A stretch of DNA of 64,000 bases, from positions 46,673,501-46,737,500 of the forward strand of contig NC_134370.1 of assembly GCF_035582795.1 (NCBI RefSeq). Direction: 5' to 3'. This document shows, one piece after another, positions 33,300 to 63,190 of the stretch (position 1 is its first letter; each line of letters opens with the position of its first letter). The position numbers and the translations under genes were made by a program. The stretch is from Mycteria americana. Its lineage: Eukaryota > Chordata > Aves > Ciconiiformes > Ciconiidae. The notes beneath the pieces were generated by a model. That model was not told the origin of the DNA. It worked only from the letters and a program-made list of their open reading frames with translations, and ran no database searches.

Positions 33300-33900
33300 G
33301 GGTTGCTCAGACGTCAGGACACGATGCTAGTGCCTTGCACACATGCAGAAAGCACCGCTCTGATGTGCCTGCCCAGGGGCCACAAGGCACATGCATGGGA
33401 AAGCATGTGCAATACATTAGGATGTTGTGAGCACATGGAGGCCACACTACACTGCATGGAGTGCCCACCCATTGCACATGCAGTAAATCCAAGACTGCCG
33501 CATGCACAAGGGGCAAATCAGGCAGACTGTTCCCCTTGGAGAGGGGCAGTGGCATGTGGAGCAGTGACTCAAAGTGATCTACAAAGAGGCAGAGATGCAA
33601 GAGCCTTCCCTGTAAATCCGGACATGCTGTTCATGGTCAGAGTGAGTGCACTGAGCGCAGGCACTAAAACCAGATGTGCTGTGAATTTGCAGAGAGGTAA
33701 CCCTTAATGCGTGCAGTAAATCAGGACACGCTGTGCATGCGCAGAGAGGCTGTAATCCTGCATATGGGCAGTACATCACAGTGCACTGTACACGCGCAGC
33801 AAGGCTACCCCATACAGGAACAGTGAGGGAGAACACACGTGTGCAGAGAGCCCATCGATCCCATGCAGGCACAGATCAGGACTTGCTGTGCGCTGCCATT
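33300..33900 (+). repeat. Decayed tandem array, unit about 55 bp
   Basis: A block of the form CAGTAAATCAGGACACGCTG followed by TGCATGCGCAGAGAGG recurs with substitutions near 33311, 33481, 33605, 33661, 33714, 33769 and 33870. Neighbouring starts are 53-62 bp apart or about twice that. The best-preserved unit is at 33714-33757. The array looks like an old minisatellite. Confidence 0.6.
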
Positions 33901-36495
33901 TAATGGAGAAAAATTCAGCATGCATACATTTATCCTGGAAATTAAGACAAAGACTTTTAGCTGTGCAGGTTATCAGGCTGAGCATGATATGAAGGACAGA
34001 GAATGCCTGAGGCAGGACCACCAGATGAGGACACACTTTGAATGCATGAGATGAGGGTCAACCAGGAGGTGCTGCATGAACTCAGGGAGGAAAGGAGCAA
34101 GGTCACCTCACTGTGAAATAAGGACCAGATTTAGGATAACCTGGATATGGCTGAAATAGCAAACAAATGCAGCAAATGTGCCTCCCACATCCAGAAAAGG
34201 AAAAAGAGGGATTAAAACTTATCTAGACTTTCATGCCCTTCTGAGGAAACCCTGAAGGAAACCCAGATTCAAGAGAGGAAGGCAAATGGAAACAGAATTT
34301 ATCACAGAGGGATTGTCTCAGTGTAACATGATTTTCCTTTGATAATTAACTTAGACAAGCTGATGCAGCGCATTTAGGCTGGTTAGATTTAAGGGAGGAG
34401 TTTCATTTGCCACCCAATATGAACCAGTTTCCAATGCTGGAAGTCATTGGTATGGATATAGCAGAGGATGAGCCAGGTAATCAAGTAAATGATGGGTTGT
34501 ACTAAAAGGGGTATCTCTGAGCAAAGAGATGCTTCTAGCACTGTTCCTCCATCCCAGTCTTGGGATGACCCCACTAATGTTAATAGCAAGCAGTGCAGGG
34601 CTGGGAGGGTGGAGTCATCATGTCTGGGATGCATTTTTGGGAGGGACACAGCCACATCACTAGCAAGGCACTGGGAAGATCTCACCCAGAACATCTGCCC
34701 GAGCATGCTGTTTTGGAGACATGCCTCCAAAATTGTGCAAGGAAAAGGAGAGAACTGCTCACAAGTGTAGACTGAAAATTAGGTGGAGGCATCCAAGCAT
34801 GGATGTTTTGGGACAATTTTCAAACAGGATACCAGGAGCAAGTAACTGCTTTGAGATGATGCTGGGGAAGCATACCAAAGGGACTGAGCAAGGGTGGTCT
34901 CCGAGTTAGGAGCTGAAACTTGCCCCTTCTATCAAATATGTTGGTCTTTACAAGAAGACTTGAAAGGAGGCATTCAGCTGGGCCATGTGTGTGCCACGTG
35001 CATGTGTGTGCTACATATCTGCTACACTGCACAGTTTGCTGGTAGCCTGCAGGGATCAGGAACAAATTTCTCTGCTTTGCTATAAACTTTGGCAGCTGAG
35101 TTGTTGGGTTATTTGATCCTTCTGCAGATTGCTGTGGTTGGAGACAGAATACAGGGCACTGTTTTCAGTGATACGCAAGCAACTTACGCATCACTGCTAG
35201 GGCTGGGGTTTTAAACTAATCACTAGGCTTGGGCTTAAGGGAACTTCTCCAGGCCAGAGGGACAGGGAGGGGGCAGAGATGATGGACCACACCCTACACA
35301 CATCTGAGGGTTTTACCCAGTCCCGCAAGGATCAGTTACTGGTGATGCTCTCCAGCCTATGAGGCCTTCAGGAGCCCTGATGGCTTGTGCTGGGGTGGGT
35401 GATGAGGCTGATGTTGGGCTTGAGGCTAACCCAAGTGTTTTATTTCCAAGCAGGTGGGAGACATTAGGGACTGTGACAGAGTTTCAGCAAACACACCCCA
35501 GCTTCCAAGGAGGGCAAGCTCAAATTTTGCCCTGAATCAGCCTTTCACCCCTCTTGGTTGCCTTCCTCCTGCAAGACTACATCTTTTGGCCAGTGAAGTC
35601 CTGTGCAGGAGTAAGCGCAGCCCCAAGCTGGCCCACAACCAGGCAGAGCAGCACAAGGCTCGGGGGCCACGCCAGCTCAGCCCTGACCACCATGCAAGAG
35701 CATGTTCCCAGCAGTGCTAATCCAATTACGAAACAAACTTCCTTCCTTCATTATCAGGGCCTGCAGCATGTTAAAACAGCTTGGCAATTATGGAGGGCTT
35801 AGCAAGGGACTAGAGAGCAGGCAATGAATGACAGAGCTGTTTCACTTGCAGGGAGGAGGGACAGAGAACAGAGGCAGCTGGGAGGACACAGGGGATTTCC
35901 AGGACAAGTGGATTGGGAATTGCTACAGACAAAGGTCTCTGGTCAACCTTCGTGCTACCAACAGGGTTAACCTCAAAGCCACATCAGGTTGCTCAGGCCC
36001 TTGTCCATCCTGGGGATTAGCATCCTCATGAATGGGGATCCCCCATCACCTCTCTAGACCTGTCACATGGCTGCCTCCCCGCTCTTATTTCCAAACACCA
36101 CTCATTTCAGTCATGGGACCGCAAAAGGTAGCACTAAAATACCCTTGCAAAGAGAGGTTCAATCCAAATTTTCTGGGGATCTCCCAATCAGCTCCCATCA
36201 CAGAGGATGCAATGCACCAGCCAGGCCCAGAGTCTGGTTTCTATACTTTCTGTGAGAATCCCAAAATGAGACCTCCCCAGGTCCAAACAGGACCCAGGAC
36301 CTGCTTGGATCTGCCCCATTTGAGATCACATCCATCTCCTGACCCGATGTCAAGCTGTGGGCTGGCTCTTTGCTATGGCTCTGCGTCGTGCACCCTGCTC
36401 TGACATCTTTTTTGTTGATCCTCCTCCACCACATGAGGGCCCACATGGAGCTGGAGGCGTTGCCCTCAGGTTGCAGTGAATTTGCAGCCCTTTTC
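33901..36495. other. Intergenic DNA, no gene seen
   Basis: Mixed sequence with no recognised exon. 34100-34700 has the texture of an ancient interspersed repeat, but no family could be named. Confidence 0.4.
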
Positions 36496-36573
36496 ATCCC
36501 TAGTGTCCAGTCCCCCCTGGTAGTGCTATGCTTTATCCCTGGTGTCCAGTCCCTCCTGGTAATGCTACGAAGA
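36496..36573 (+). repeat. 39-bp direct tandem duplication
   Basis: ATCCCTAGTGTCCAGTC... at 36496-36534 is repeated at 36535-36573 with a few changes. Confidence 0.8.
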
Positions 36574-36654
36574 GGGTAAAAAAACCTAGCTGGGCTTAGG
36601 GTAGTTCTGCTTCTCTCCAAAAAAGATATCCCTTCTTGACTCCTGTCAATGCTA

Positions 36655-36720
36655 ACACTGCTTGGAGCAGGAGGGTGGACTAGAGACCTCCTGAGGTCCC
36701 TTCCAACCCAAGTTATCATG
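36655..36720 (+). repeat. CR1 LINE 3' tail
   Basis: GGGTGGACTAGAGACCTCCT and GAGGTCCCTTCCAACCCAAG match the CR1 3' UTR in plus orientation. The terminal octamers are degraded (TTATCATG). Confidence 0.75.
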
Positions 36721-36724
36721 TAAG

Positions 36725-36955
36725 TGTAGCCAGCAGGTCAAAGGAGGTGGTTTTTTCCCTTTATTTGGCATTGGTGAGGCCACATCTGGATACTGTGTCC
36801 AGTTTTGGACCCCAAGTACAAGGAGAGAGTCCTGCAGAGGGTCACTAGGATGGTCAGGGCCAGAGAACATGTTGTACAAGGAGATGCTTGAGGAGTTGGG
36901 CTTCTTTAGCCTAGAGAAGAGAGGGCTGAGGAGGGATGTAATTGCCACAGGGAGT
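36725..36955 (+). repeat. CR1 LINE fragment, end of ORF2
   Basis: The DNA of the late ORF2 region is recognisable: GGTGAGGCCACATCTGGATA, CTGTGTCCAGTTTTGGACCC and TTTAGCCTAGAGAAGAGAGG. Plus orientation, moderately decayed, separate from the adjacent CR1 tail. Confidence 0.85.
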
Positions 36956-38744
36956 ATTAAGAGCTGCCTAGCTGAAGCACTTCGACACAAAGCCCAGCTC
37001 CAGAGCAGTCCTGCTGGTCCGTGACTGTTTCTGGGGAGCTGGTGCAATGCACACAGGTCTCACACCCCCTAGCGCTCAGCAGGGATGCCCCTGAGATGGA
37101 GCCATGCTGCTTGGGCAGGATCTCACCATAAGGCTGCGAGCTCACTGGTACAGCCAGCACTGGCTGCCAGGCAGTTTGCTCCCTGCCACAGTTTCTCAAG
37201 AAAAAAAAGCCACAACACAATATGTGGGGAGGCTCTCCTGTGCCTTCATTCCCTGGCTGCATGGAACCGAGAAGCCTCTGCTTTGCCAGCTGTAGCCATG
37301 AAGAAGGCAGAGTATCCCCTGGGATGAACTCTGTGCTGGAGCTGTCAGGGCACAGCAGGGCTGCTAAGGGCCCTTGAAATCTTTTAAGTGCAGCAAGGGC
37401 ATCCCAAGAGCATCTCTGCAGATTTCTACATCCCCAGCCCTTTCTGCAGGCTCTGGTGTGGCACTGCCAGGAGAAAAACCCTCCAGCTGGAGTCACCTCC
37501 GTCCCCGCCAGACAAGATGCCTCCCTGGGATAGAGAGAGGCAGCCGGGGAGCTGCCAGCAGCCAAGGAGGGCTGTAAGGGGACACCGCGCGCCCAATGAG
37601 CTCAAACTGCTGCCTTTTAAGGAGTAGCAGAGGCTGAGGCATCCTGGAACAAAACAACACAGTTTCTCCCAACCCTGGCACGCACTCGGGGACCACACTG
37701 GCCGTGCCCAATGGTCCCCACAGCAGCTCAAAGCCATGATGGGCAGCCAGGACAGCAATCTCCCAGCTACAGCTCGAGCATGGAAAACCCCAGAGCCCGG
37801 GATGGTAGAGGAGGGTTCCTGCTGTGGCTACAGCGCTCACCCATGCAAGGTCCCTGCAGTCCCATCAATCACCTCCATCCCTGCCCAGCAAACGTGCAGG
37901 ACCAGCTCCTTCCTGGGAGCAGGCGGTGGGAAGGACAATGCTTTTTCACAAAGCCTTCATCAAGCCACCACTAACACATCCCACCATTGTCCCAAGTGCT
38001 TTGCTCCACTGATGCAAAAGGTTTTGCTGGTCCAGCAGCGAATTTGCCGCTGCCATTCCCTCTGCTGAACACAGCAGGACCACCCAGGGAGTGGAGGGGA
38101 AAGGGAACACACTGCAGGGGAGTAACAGCGAGATTGAGCTTAGTCTGAAGCATGGATGGAGGAAACGTACGTGCGTGGGTACAGCAGCAAGTAACACCAG
38201 GAACAGGGTTAAAAGGCAAGGTATGCATTAAATGCTACAGAGCACCAGATGTAGCTTCAGCCAAATGAAGAGAAGGAGCAAACTGGCCCAAAGACAAAGC
38301 GTCAGGAAGACAAAGAACAGGACTGGAGCCACTAAATACCCAGAGGAGAACAGGAGATCTGTGAAATTCAGCAATTTTGCCTAAGACTTACAAGGCATGA
38401 AGGAAAACAAGGAGGCAAAAGATCCCAAAGAGCACGCTCTTCTACAGGGACTAACAGGAAAGTCCAAAATAAGCTCATTGCTGCCCACAAAGGGTCCCAA
38501 AGACATAGTGAGAATGTAACCACTGACATCCCTTGTCCCCTGTGTCTCAGATGGGTGAGCTGGCTGGACTGCTCAGGCACACAGGTCTCAGCATATGCAA
38601 GAGCGAAGGAAAAAAATCAATTCACTTAAGAGCTTTTGTATCATAAAATCCCCCTCCCCACCATTTTGCCACATCAATCCCCCACTCGAGGTGGTGGGAT
38701 GCAGGCGCACAGTCCCCATGGAGCAGGAGGCAACCATGCACCGC
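36956..38744. other. Intergenic DNA downstream of SHF, no gene seen
   Basis: GC-rich unique sequence. The many overlapping frames on both strands lack recognisable domains, so I treat them as chance frames. Confidence 0.5.
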
Positions 38745-38750
38745 TTTATT
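38745..38750 (-). promoter_or_regulatory. SHF: SHF polyadenylation signal AATAAA
   Basis: The minus strand reads TACCTAATAAAGCGGTGCA. It lies about 590 bp past the SHF stop and is the first canonical hexamer found, implying a 3' UTR of about 0.6 kb. Confidence 0.7.
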
Positions 38751-39342
38751 AGGTAGTGGTGCTGCGCACGTGGCCGAGACCGGTCACTATTTACATTTGT
38801 CAAAGGATGGCAGCGAGTACTGAGCACCTGTGTGGGTGGGGGCCACCACTGGCCTGGCCCCCCATGCCTCGCTAGCCCTTAGGCAGGCCCCCACTCGCCC
38901 CCCACCAGCCTCCTTGCCTGCAGGCACAGCCATTTTGTCTCCCATGGACAGAGCCAGGCACCCTCAGGCCTGCTAACAGATGATTTCTCCCCCTTTTCCC
39001 GCACATCGCCCCCCCCAGGCGTCTCCAAGGCCCCAGCTCCAGTCCTTGTATCCCAAGCTCTGCCCAGAGGCAGGCGAGGGCAGTGGGCAGCCAGCAAGCC
39101 CCACTCAGCTCCTCACACAGGGGTTCCCCCTGGCACTGTCCCAGAGGGCAAACCGTCGCATGGGAGCCCCCCGAGAGAGTGTGACGAGGGGTCTGGCTGC
39201 AGCAATCCCCAACAGTGCCAGCTGTGCCCAGTGAGCTGCTCACGGGCTGCTGGTCCGGAGCCCATCCTTGGCATGGTAGCGCTCGACCCTGCGGATGGGC
39301 CAGTTTCGGGTGCACCCAAGCCTGACTCATGGTGGGTGAGGA

Positions 39343-57981
<18,639 letters not shown>

Positions 57982-58650
57982 GGTGCCCACGCACTGCGGA
58001 GCCCCGCCGGCCCCCGCCCCGGCTCCCGCCCCGGCTCCCGCCCCGCCGCCACCGCGCTCCGAGCCGGCCGCCGCTCCGCTCAGCAGCATCGGCGCTGGCG
58101 GACTGAGCGCAGCGGCGAAGCCCGGGCCAGGGAGGGAGCGGGGGAGGCGGCCGGGGGAGGCGGCCAGTGCCACCTGCCGGAACCGCCGCGCCGGCTGCTC
58201 CGAGCGGGGCTTCTCCCCACGCTCCGCCCGCCCCGTTTCCCCGGACCCGCTCCCCCCGACACAGCACAGCACGGCACAGCACGGCCTCCCCGTGGCCCGG
58301 CCCGCCCCGCCTCCCCCGGGGCCCGCCCCGTTCCCCCGCCGCCCGGCCCGCCTTCCGCCGCTCCCGGCCCGGCCTTCCTCGGCGCTCTGGGCCGCCCCCC
58401 GCGCTCCAGGCAGCCGCTGGCTCTCGGCTCCCTCCCACCAGCCCAGCGGCCCGCCCCGGCCCCGGGGGAGAATCGGCCCCCCAGGGGTGTCTGCCACCCC
58501 GTCCCTGTTGCTGCGGATCCTGGAGGCCGCGGGCCTGATCCGGCCCTGGCAGCTGCCGCTGCTACCCGCTCCCGCGGAGCACCGCCCGGCTCTGGGAGCG
58601 GAGGAAAGGTGCCTACGGTGGCACCAGGAGAAGGGCCACTGGGGAGGCTG

Positions 58651-59929
58651 CTAACGAGATAGGAGCAATAAAGGGTCCGTCGGTGGCAAATCCAGCCTAG
58701 GAGGTGTTCATGGAACCAGCCCCATGCAGGACCTGTGGAGCAGATCGCTCAAGGGAGAGTCACCGAAACACCAGGCTGGCACCATGGACCCCCAACAAGA
58801 AACACCACAGGACTGGGGTGAGCTGGGATAAGCCAAGGGAAGGTGCTCAGGAAGAAGGCTGAGCTGAGGCTAGGTGTGCAGGGACATCGGGCAAGCATGC
58901 AGAGCCCCAGGACACATGGGGCCAGGATGTGGGCTGGAGGATGTGCCCTTGGGTACAGCCCAGGCAGGGCTGGATTTGCTGGTAAGGGGCCAGCGGTGAC
59001 AAGCGTGCAGAGCAGGGAATCGGTGTTGGGAGCAGTATGTCAGAGCATGGCAGTGGAGTCCGAGGCCATTGCAGCAGAGAACAGCACACTTACACATGTT
59101 CTGACTGTTACCCCTGCACACACACCCATCACCAGCCACCACCACTCCTGCTCATCCACCATCCAGGACTGACTGTTTCACCGTGCCCTCCTAACCCCCA
59201 GCAGCCACTGTGCATAGCCGTGTCTCCAGACCTACGCCCCTGAATCTGGCACACCCCTTCCTAAGTACACACCGTTTATCCAAACCCACTCCTGGCCCTG
59301 CTCACAGGCTGAATCCCCTAAAGGCCATGGTCAACAGTGCCTGAAAGGGAAGGGGGCCAGAGGCAAGATGCTCTGAAAGCAGGACCATTGCAGAGGTGGA
59401 ATCATGCAGAGGCATGCAGTGAGGGGAAGAGATGCCACGGTGTGGTCCTGTCTGTCCTCACACCATGAGCTGGGCTCCTGCCCCACTATGGGAACAGATG
59501 TTGGGATGTGGCTGTCAGGGTACCTGCTGCAGGGAGGAGAGGGTGCCTGGAGAGAGGCGCTTCTCGTGGTGACCCTCCTTCCTTCCAGCCCCTGCACAGG
59601 AGGAGAGCTGGGATGGAATTGCCAACGAGCTGAGCCTCCTGTGCCAGCATGACACAGCACATGCCAAACACGTGCCCAGTGAGCCCACCAAGTCACAGAT
59701 TTGCTGATTCATTGAGTACGCGCACACTGCGTGCTCCTGCCCAAGAAACCCAGCCAGATCCCCCAGGTCCAACCAGACATCAAGGGAGCTTCCTCCCTAG
59801 GGAGAAGACAGTCATGGCACCCAGAAACCAAGACTGGAAATTTCAGAGCGTAGGGAATGCAAGACACAAAAGCCATCAGGAGGAGAAAAAGTGTCTGCCA
59901 GGAATAGAGTGAATACAAGGCAGTGTTTG
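58651..59929. other. Intergenic DNA upstream of SHF
   Basis: A plus-strand AATAAA lies at 58666-58671, directly past the end of a 246-codon plus-strand frame antisense to SHF exon 1. Otherwise no gene or repeat was recognised. Confidence 0.45.
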
Positions 59930-60205
59930 AGGTCTAGCAGCAGACCTCAGTCCCAGCAGATGGGTATAATGAGATTGTTATTAAAATGCAGAAAAGACAG
60001 AGGTTCTCAATAAATCTGTCTGTCCAGCATTTGGAAGGAAGCGGGATGCAGGGCTGATGGCACATGAGATTGAGAGGACCTCCACCCTCTTATCAGTAAC
60101 CAAGGAGGATGTTCAGCAACATCTGTTGGAGATGGCTCTTGTTAAATCCTCAGGCCTGGAAAACACATGCTCAGTGTCGCCTGAGAGGTGACCGAGGAGA
60201 GATCT
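59930..60205 (+). repeat. Ancient CR1 fragment
   Basis: TTCTCAATAAATCTGTCTGT, ATTTGGAAGGAAGCGGGATG and AGTAACCAAGGAGGATGTTC follow in order the words of an old CR1 family shared by birds and other reptiles. Plus orientation, no open frame left. Confidence 0.65.
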
Positions 60206-60369
60206 AGCTTGTGGTGGTGTTTTTTTTTAAATGCTACCATACCAGAGGAATTGCAGAGGTCCTTTCTTCCCATCCCATCCTGTCATATCCCTCCCATCGC
60301 TCCCTTTTTGGTGAGGCAGCTGCACCAGGACCATGCTGGGGATAAAGAGGGTCTGTGGTCTGAGCCCAC

Positions 60370-61680
60370 CTAGGACCCCAGCACGTCCTCACCATTTGCT
60401 GGGCCTGTTTCTCTTCCAAATTCCTCTGTGGCCTTTTGGCAGGTGGGCACCTGACACAACGTAGCCCTGTTCTCTGATCTGTGCTCAGTGGGGCATCCTG
60501 TTCTCACCTGAGGCTTCAGCAGAGCCTGGAGGGGCATCAAGAAGAAGATCCCTGGACCCACCTGAGCCCTCAGATTTGAGCATGATATTGGCTTCCCCTG
60601 GCCAAACCACCCAGACAGCAACATGGGACAGCAGGATGAGGAGAACACAGCTGGGGTGGGAGCCCCCCTTGTGAGACTTCTTTGTGCTTGGGCAACTTTG
60701 AAGGGGAGTCCAGAGGGAGACCAAATGAGCTCCTTACACCCTGTGTGGCTCAGCACAGGCTCATATTTTTTCTGCAGTCGTGACGAGACACTAGTGACAT
60801 CCCTCCATTCACAGCAGTTCATTTCAGGTTTGAAGAAGCAGCGACGGATTTCTGCATTCACACCGCCAAAGCCAAGCTTCATCTGTGTCTCACACTGCAG
60901 CTGGTGTTGCTCCAATCCCCAACTGTTCACATCCCTAGTATCTGATGCACGTTGGGACCCGGGTTTGATGCCTGCACCATAGAGACTGGCCCCGATGCCA
61001 TAACTGTGGCCACAATGACAATCCGCCTGCGAGTCCCCATGGCCCAGTGGATTGCCGTGACAGATGGCTGTCACATAGCACTGCTCATGTGGGGACTGGC
61101 GGAGGACGTGGGGTGGAACTGGCAGATGGGAGAGGATCAGGGAGCACACGCTGCACCACTTGCATGCCAGACTCCACATTTCAGCTGCTCTCTCACGCAG
61201 CCGCAGCAGGAAACCCCCCAACGGGATGTGCAGCCCTGGGGGCTGCCTGCTGCTCACACTGCCCGCAGTCCATGGAGCCCCCAGGAAGGAGGGAAGGACG
61301 GTGGTGGAGCTGCTGTGCACACAGTCCTCAGTCGGGAGGAGAACAACCCATGGCTGCACAGAAGTGATTTTTGGCTCACTCTTACGGACCACAGGAATAG
61401 CAGAGACAGGAGGCCTTCTGCAGTGGCCTGCAAGGACCCAGGGCTGGACCTCTGCACTTGAGTTCTGCTCCCACCCTCTTCTCCATCTCTGGAGGGTCCA
61501 GAAGCTCTTCTCTGTCATCTCTGGGCTGGAGCTCACAGCACGGCCCTTCCTCTCACCGAAGGCAGAAATAGCTGCTTGCCTGGGTAAACACTTCCTAGGC
61601 AGGTCAGAGCATGCACCAGGAAGAAAAAGCCAGGCAACATCTTCCGGGCTCCTGCCAGCCCTGCAGAGAGCCGTGTGCAT
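60370..61680 (-). other. Unrecognised 436-codon open frame
   Basis: A continuous ATG-to-stop frame of 1311 nt on the minus strand. I recognise no domain. The N-terminal half is basic and rich in Ser, Leu and Trp; the middle has an irregular Cys/His-rich run near residue 200. No signal peptide or clear transmembrane segment was seen. A frame of this length is rare by chance at this base composition, but plus-strand frames of 169 and 183 codons overlap it, so the stretch is simply poor in stop words. It could be a lineage-specific exon, the remnant of a gene or element, or noise. Confidence 0.25.
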
Positions 61681-62309
61681 CCTGAGCCCCCACCCATCCT
61701 GCTCGGTGTGAGGAGCTGCTTCAGCTACCCTGAGTGTTCCTTGTGCTCACCCACAGCTGGGGTCAGGAGCCCTGTTTGGCAGCCTGGGCCAAGAACAGGA
61801 CACGAGACCTTCCCTGAGTCTAGGAGGGCTTAGGCCACGTGGCCCCAGTAAACGTTCCCTTCCAATTTAACCCTGGGCAGTGTGGACACAGACCAGCGTC
61901 CCCCAGGCAGCAGCTCTTGGTGACTCAGAGGAGAAGGTCTCTGCTCCTGCACACTCCTGAGGAGGTGCTGGAAGGTGATTCACCCACTGGTGATGTGGGG
62001 GCTGAATTTAGTATTTGACACTTGCCAACATGTCACTTGAGTCAGGCATTGGATCGGCTCCTACCCCTGACACCAGCATCTCCCCTGGCTTGCAGGGAAG
62101 TGTGCAGCCCCTTGAATCTCCAGGTGCTTCTTCTGCAGCTTCGAATAAAAGCCATCCCCGAGAGCTTAGAAATGTCTGTGGTGACTCCAGCCCCTTCCCT
62201 TCTCAGGAGCACCCTACACAAGCCCTGTTGCACAGCACAGCAGGGACCGGGAGGATGTCATGTCTGCTGGGTGACACCCCAACCTCCCCTGAAGTCTGGG
62301 TACAGCAGG
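61681..62309. other. Intergenic DNA, no gene seen
   Basis: No gene, RNA or confident repeat was recognised. Short plus-strand frames of about 100-130 codons near 62015-62414 have no known domain and run into the CR1 that follows. Confidence 0.45.
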
Positions 62310-63190
62310 GAACATGAGGACTGGAAGATGGCAACTGTGACACCAAAAACGCTTCCCAGGAGGCAGCCAAAGAGCCACAGACTGATAAATGACACATCTG
62401 TTCTCTACAAATGAACAAAAATTGGCATAAGGAGTAGCAAACTGGCATTGTTAGGGGACAGATGGATAAATGTGACATATTGGGAAAGAGTTGACACAGC
62501 TCTCTCAAAGTGAATTTCTTTTTTCCAAAGCTAGTGGCTTTCTTGGAAAGAGCCAGCACGTACCTGAGGGTGATCCAGCTGAGAGAAGTCACCTGCATTT
62601 CCACAAGCAGATCCTTTGATGAGATGAGGTCAGTAGAGAAGTGACAAAATCTGCTAATAATATTGAATTATTCTGGATACTGCTGATGAATGCTAAGCAT
62701 TGCAGGAGGACTTTTAGAGGCTGAGCAACTTGGCAATAAAATGAGATGAAAGCCAGTGCCATGGAAGTGACACACATGGGGAAACCAAGCCCTGCCTCAT
62801 GACTAAAGTGCTGGGCTCTGGGACCGGGAGCTCTGACCGTCTGTGAAAGCATCCCCTCAGCACTCAGCAGAGGTCAAAACTGCAAAACCTCTCCATCAAA
62901 ACTGATAGAAAGGGTTAGGAAAAGGTAGAGATGACATCAGAGGTGCCAATATTCCCTGGTGAGTCCCAGCCTGTGTGCAGTCTTGGTCCCCCCGTCCCAA
63001 TGATACAGTGGAGCTAGAAAATGTGCAGAGAAGGGTGACAGGATGATTAAAGGTTTCTGCACATGGGGTGTGTGATGAACCAGGGCTCTTTGGCATGGGA
63101 AAGAGACAACTGGGGTCACAGGGCAGAGGTCTGTGTGGCTGGGGGAGGGTGAGGAGAGACTGGTAGATCAGGGATAAACTCAAGGAGGTG
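62310..63190 (+). repeat. Ancient CR1 LINE, reverse transcriptase to late ORF2 region
   Basis: In order: GACTGGAAGATGGCAACTGT with GACACC, then ATCTGCTAATAATATTGAAT, TGAGCAACTTGGCAATAAAA, ACACATGGGGAAACC, and GTGCAGAGAAGGGTGACAGG with ATGATTAAAGG. These are the landmarks of an old CR1 family in plus orientation. It probably forms one relic with 59930-60205, interrupted by later change. All frames are lost. Confidence 0.75.

Noticed and set aside
33300-33900. CRISPR-like array
   Set aside because: The repeats are diverged, units are contiguous without unique spacers of fixed length, and the DNA is vertebrate. It is a decayed minisatellite.
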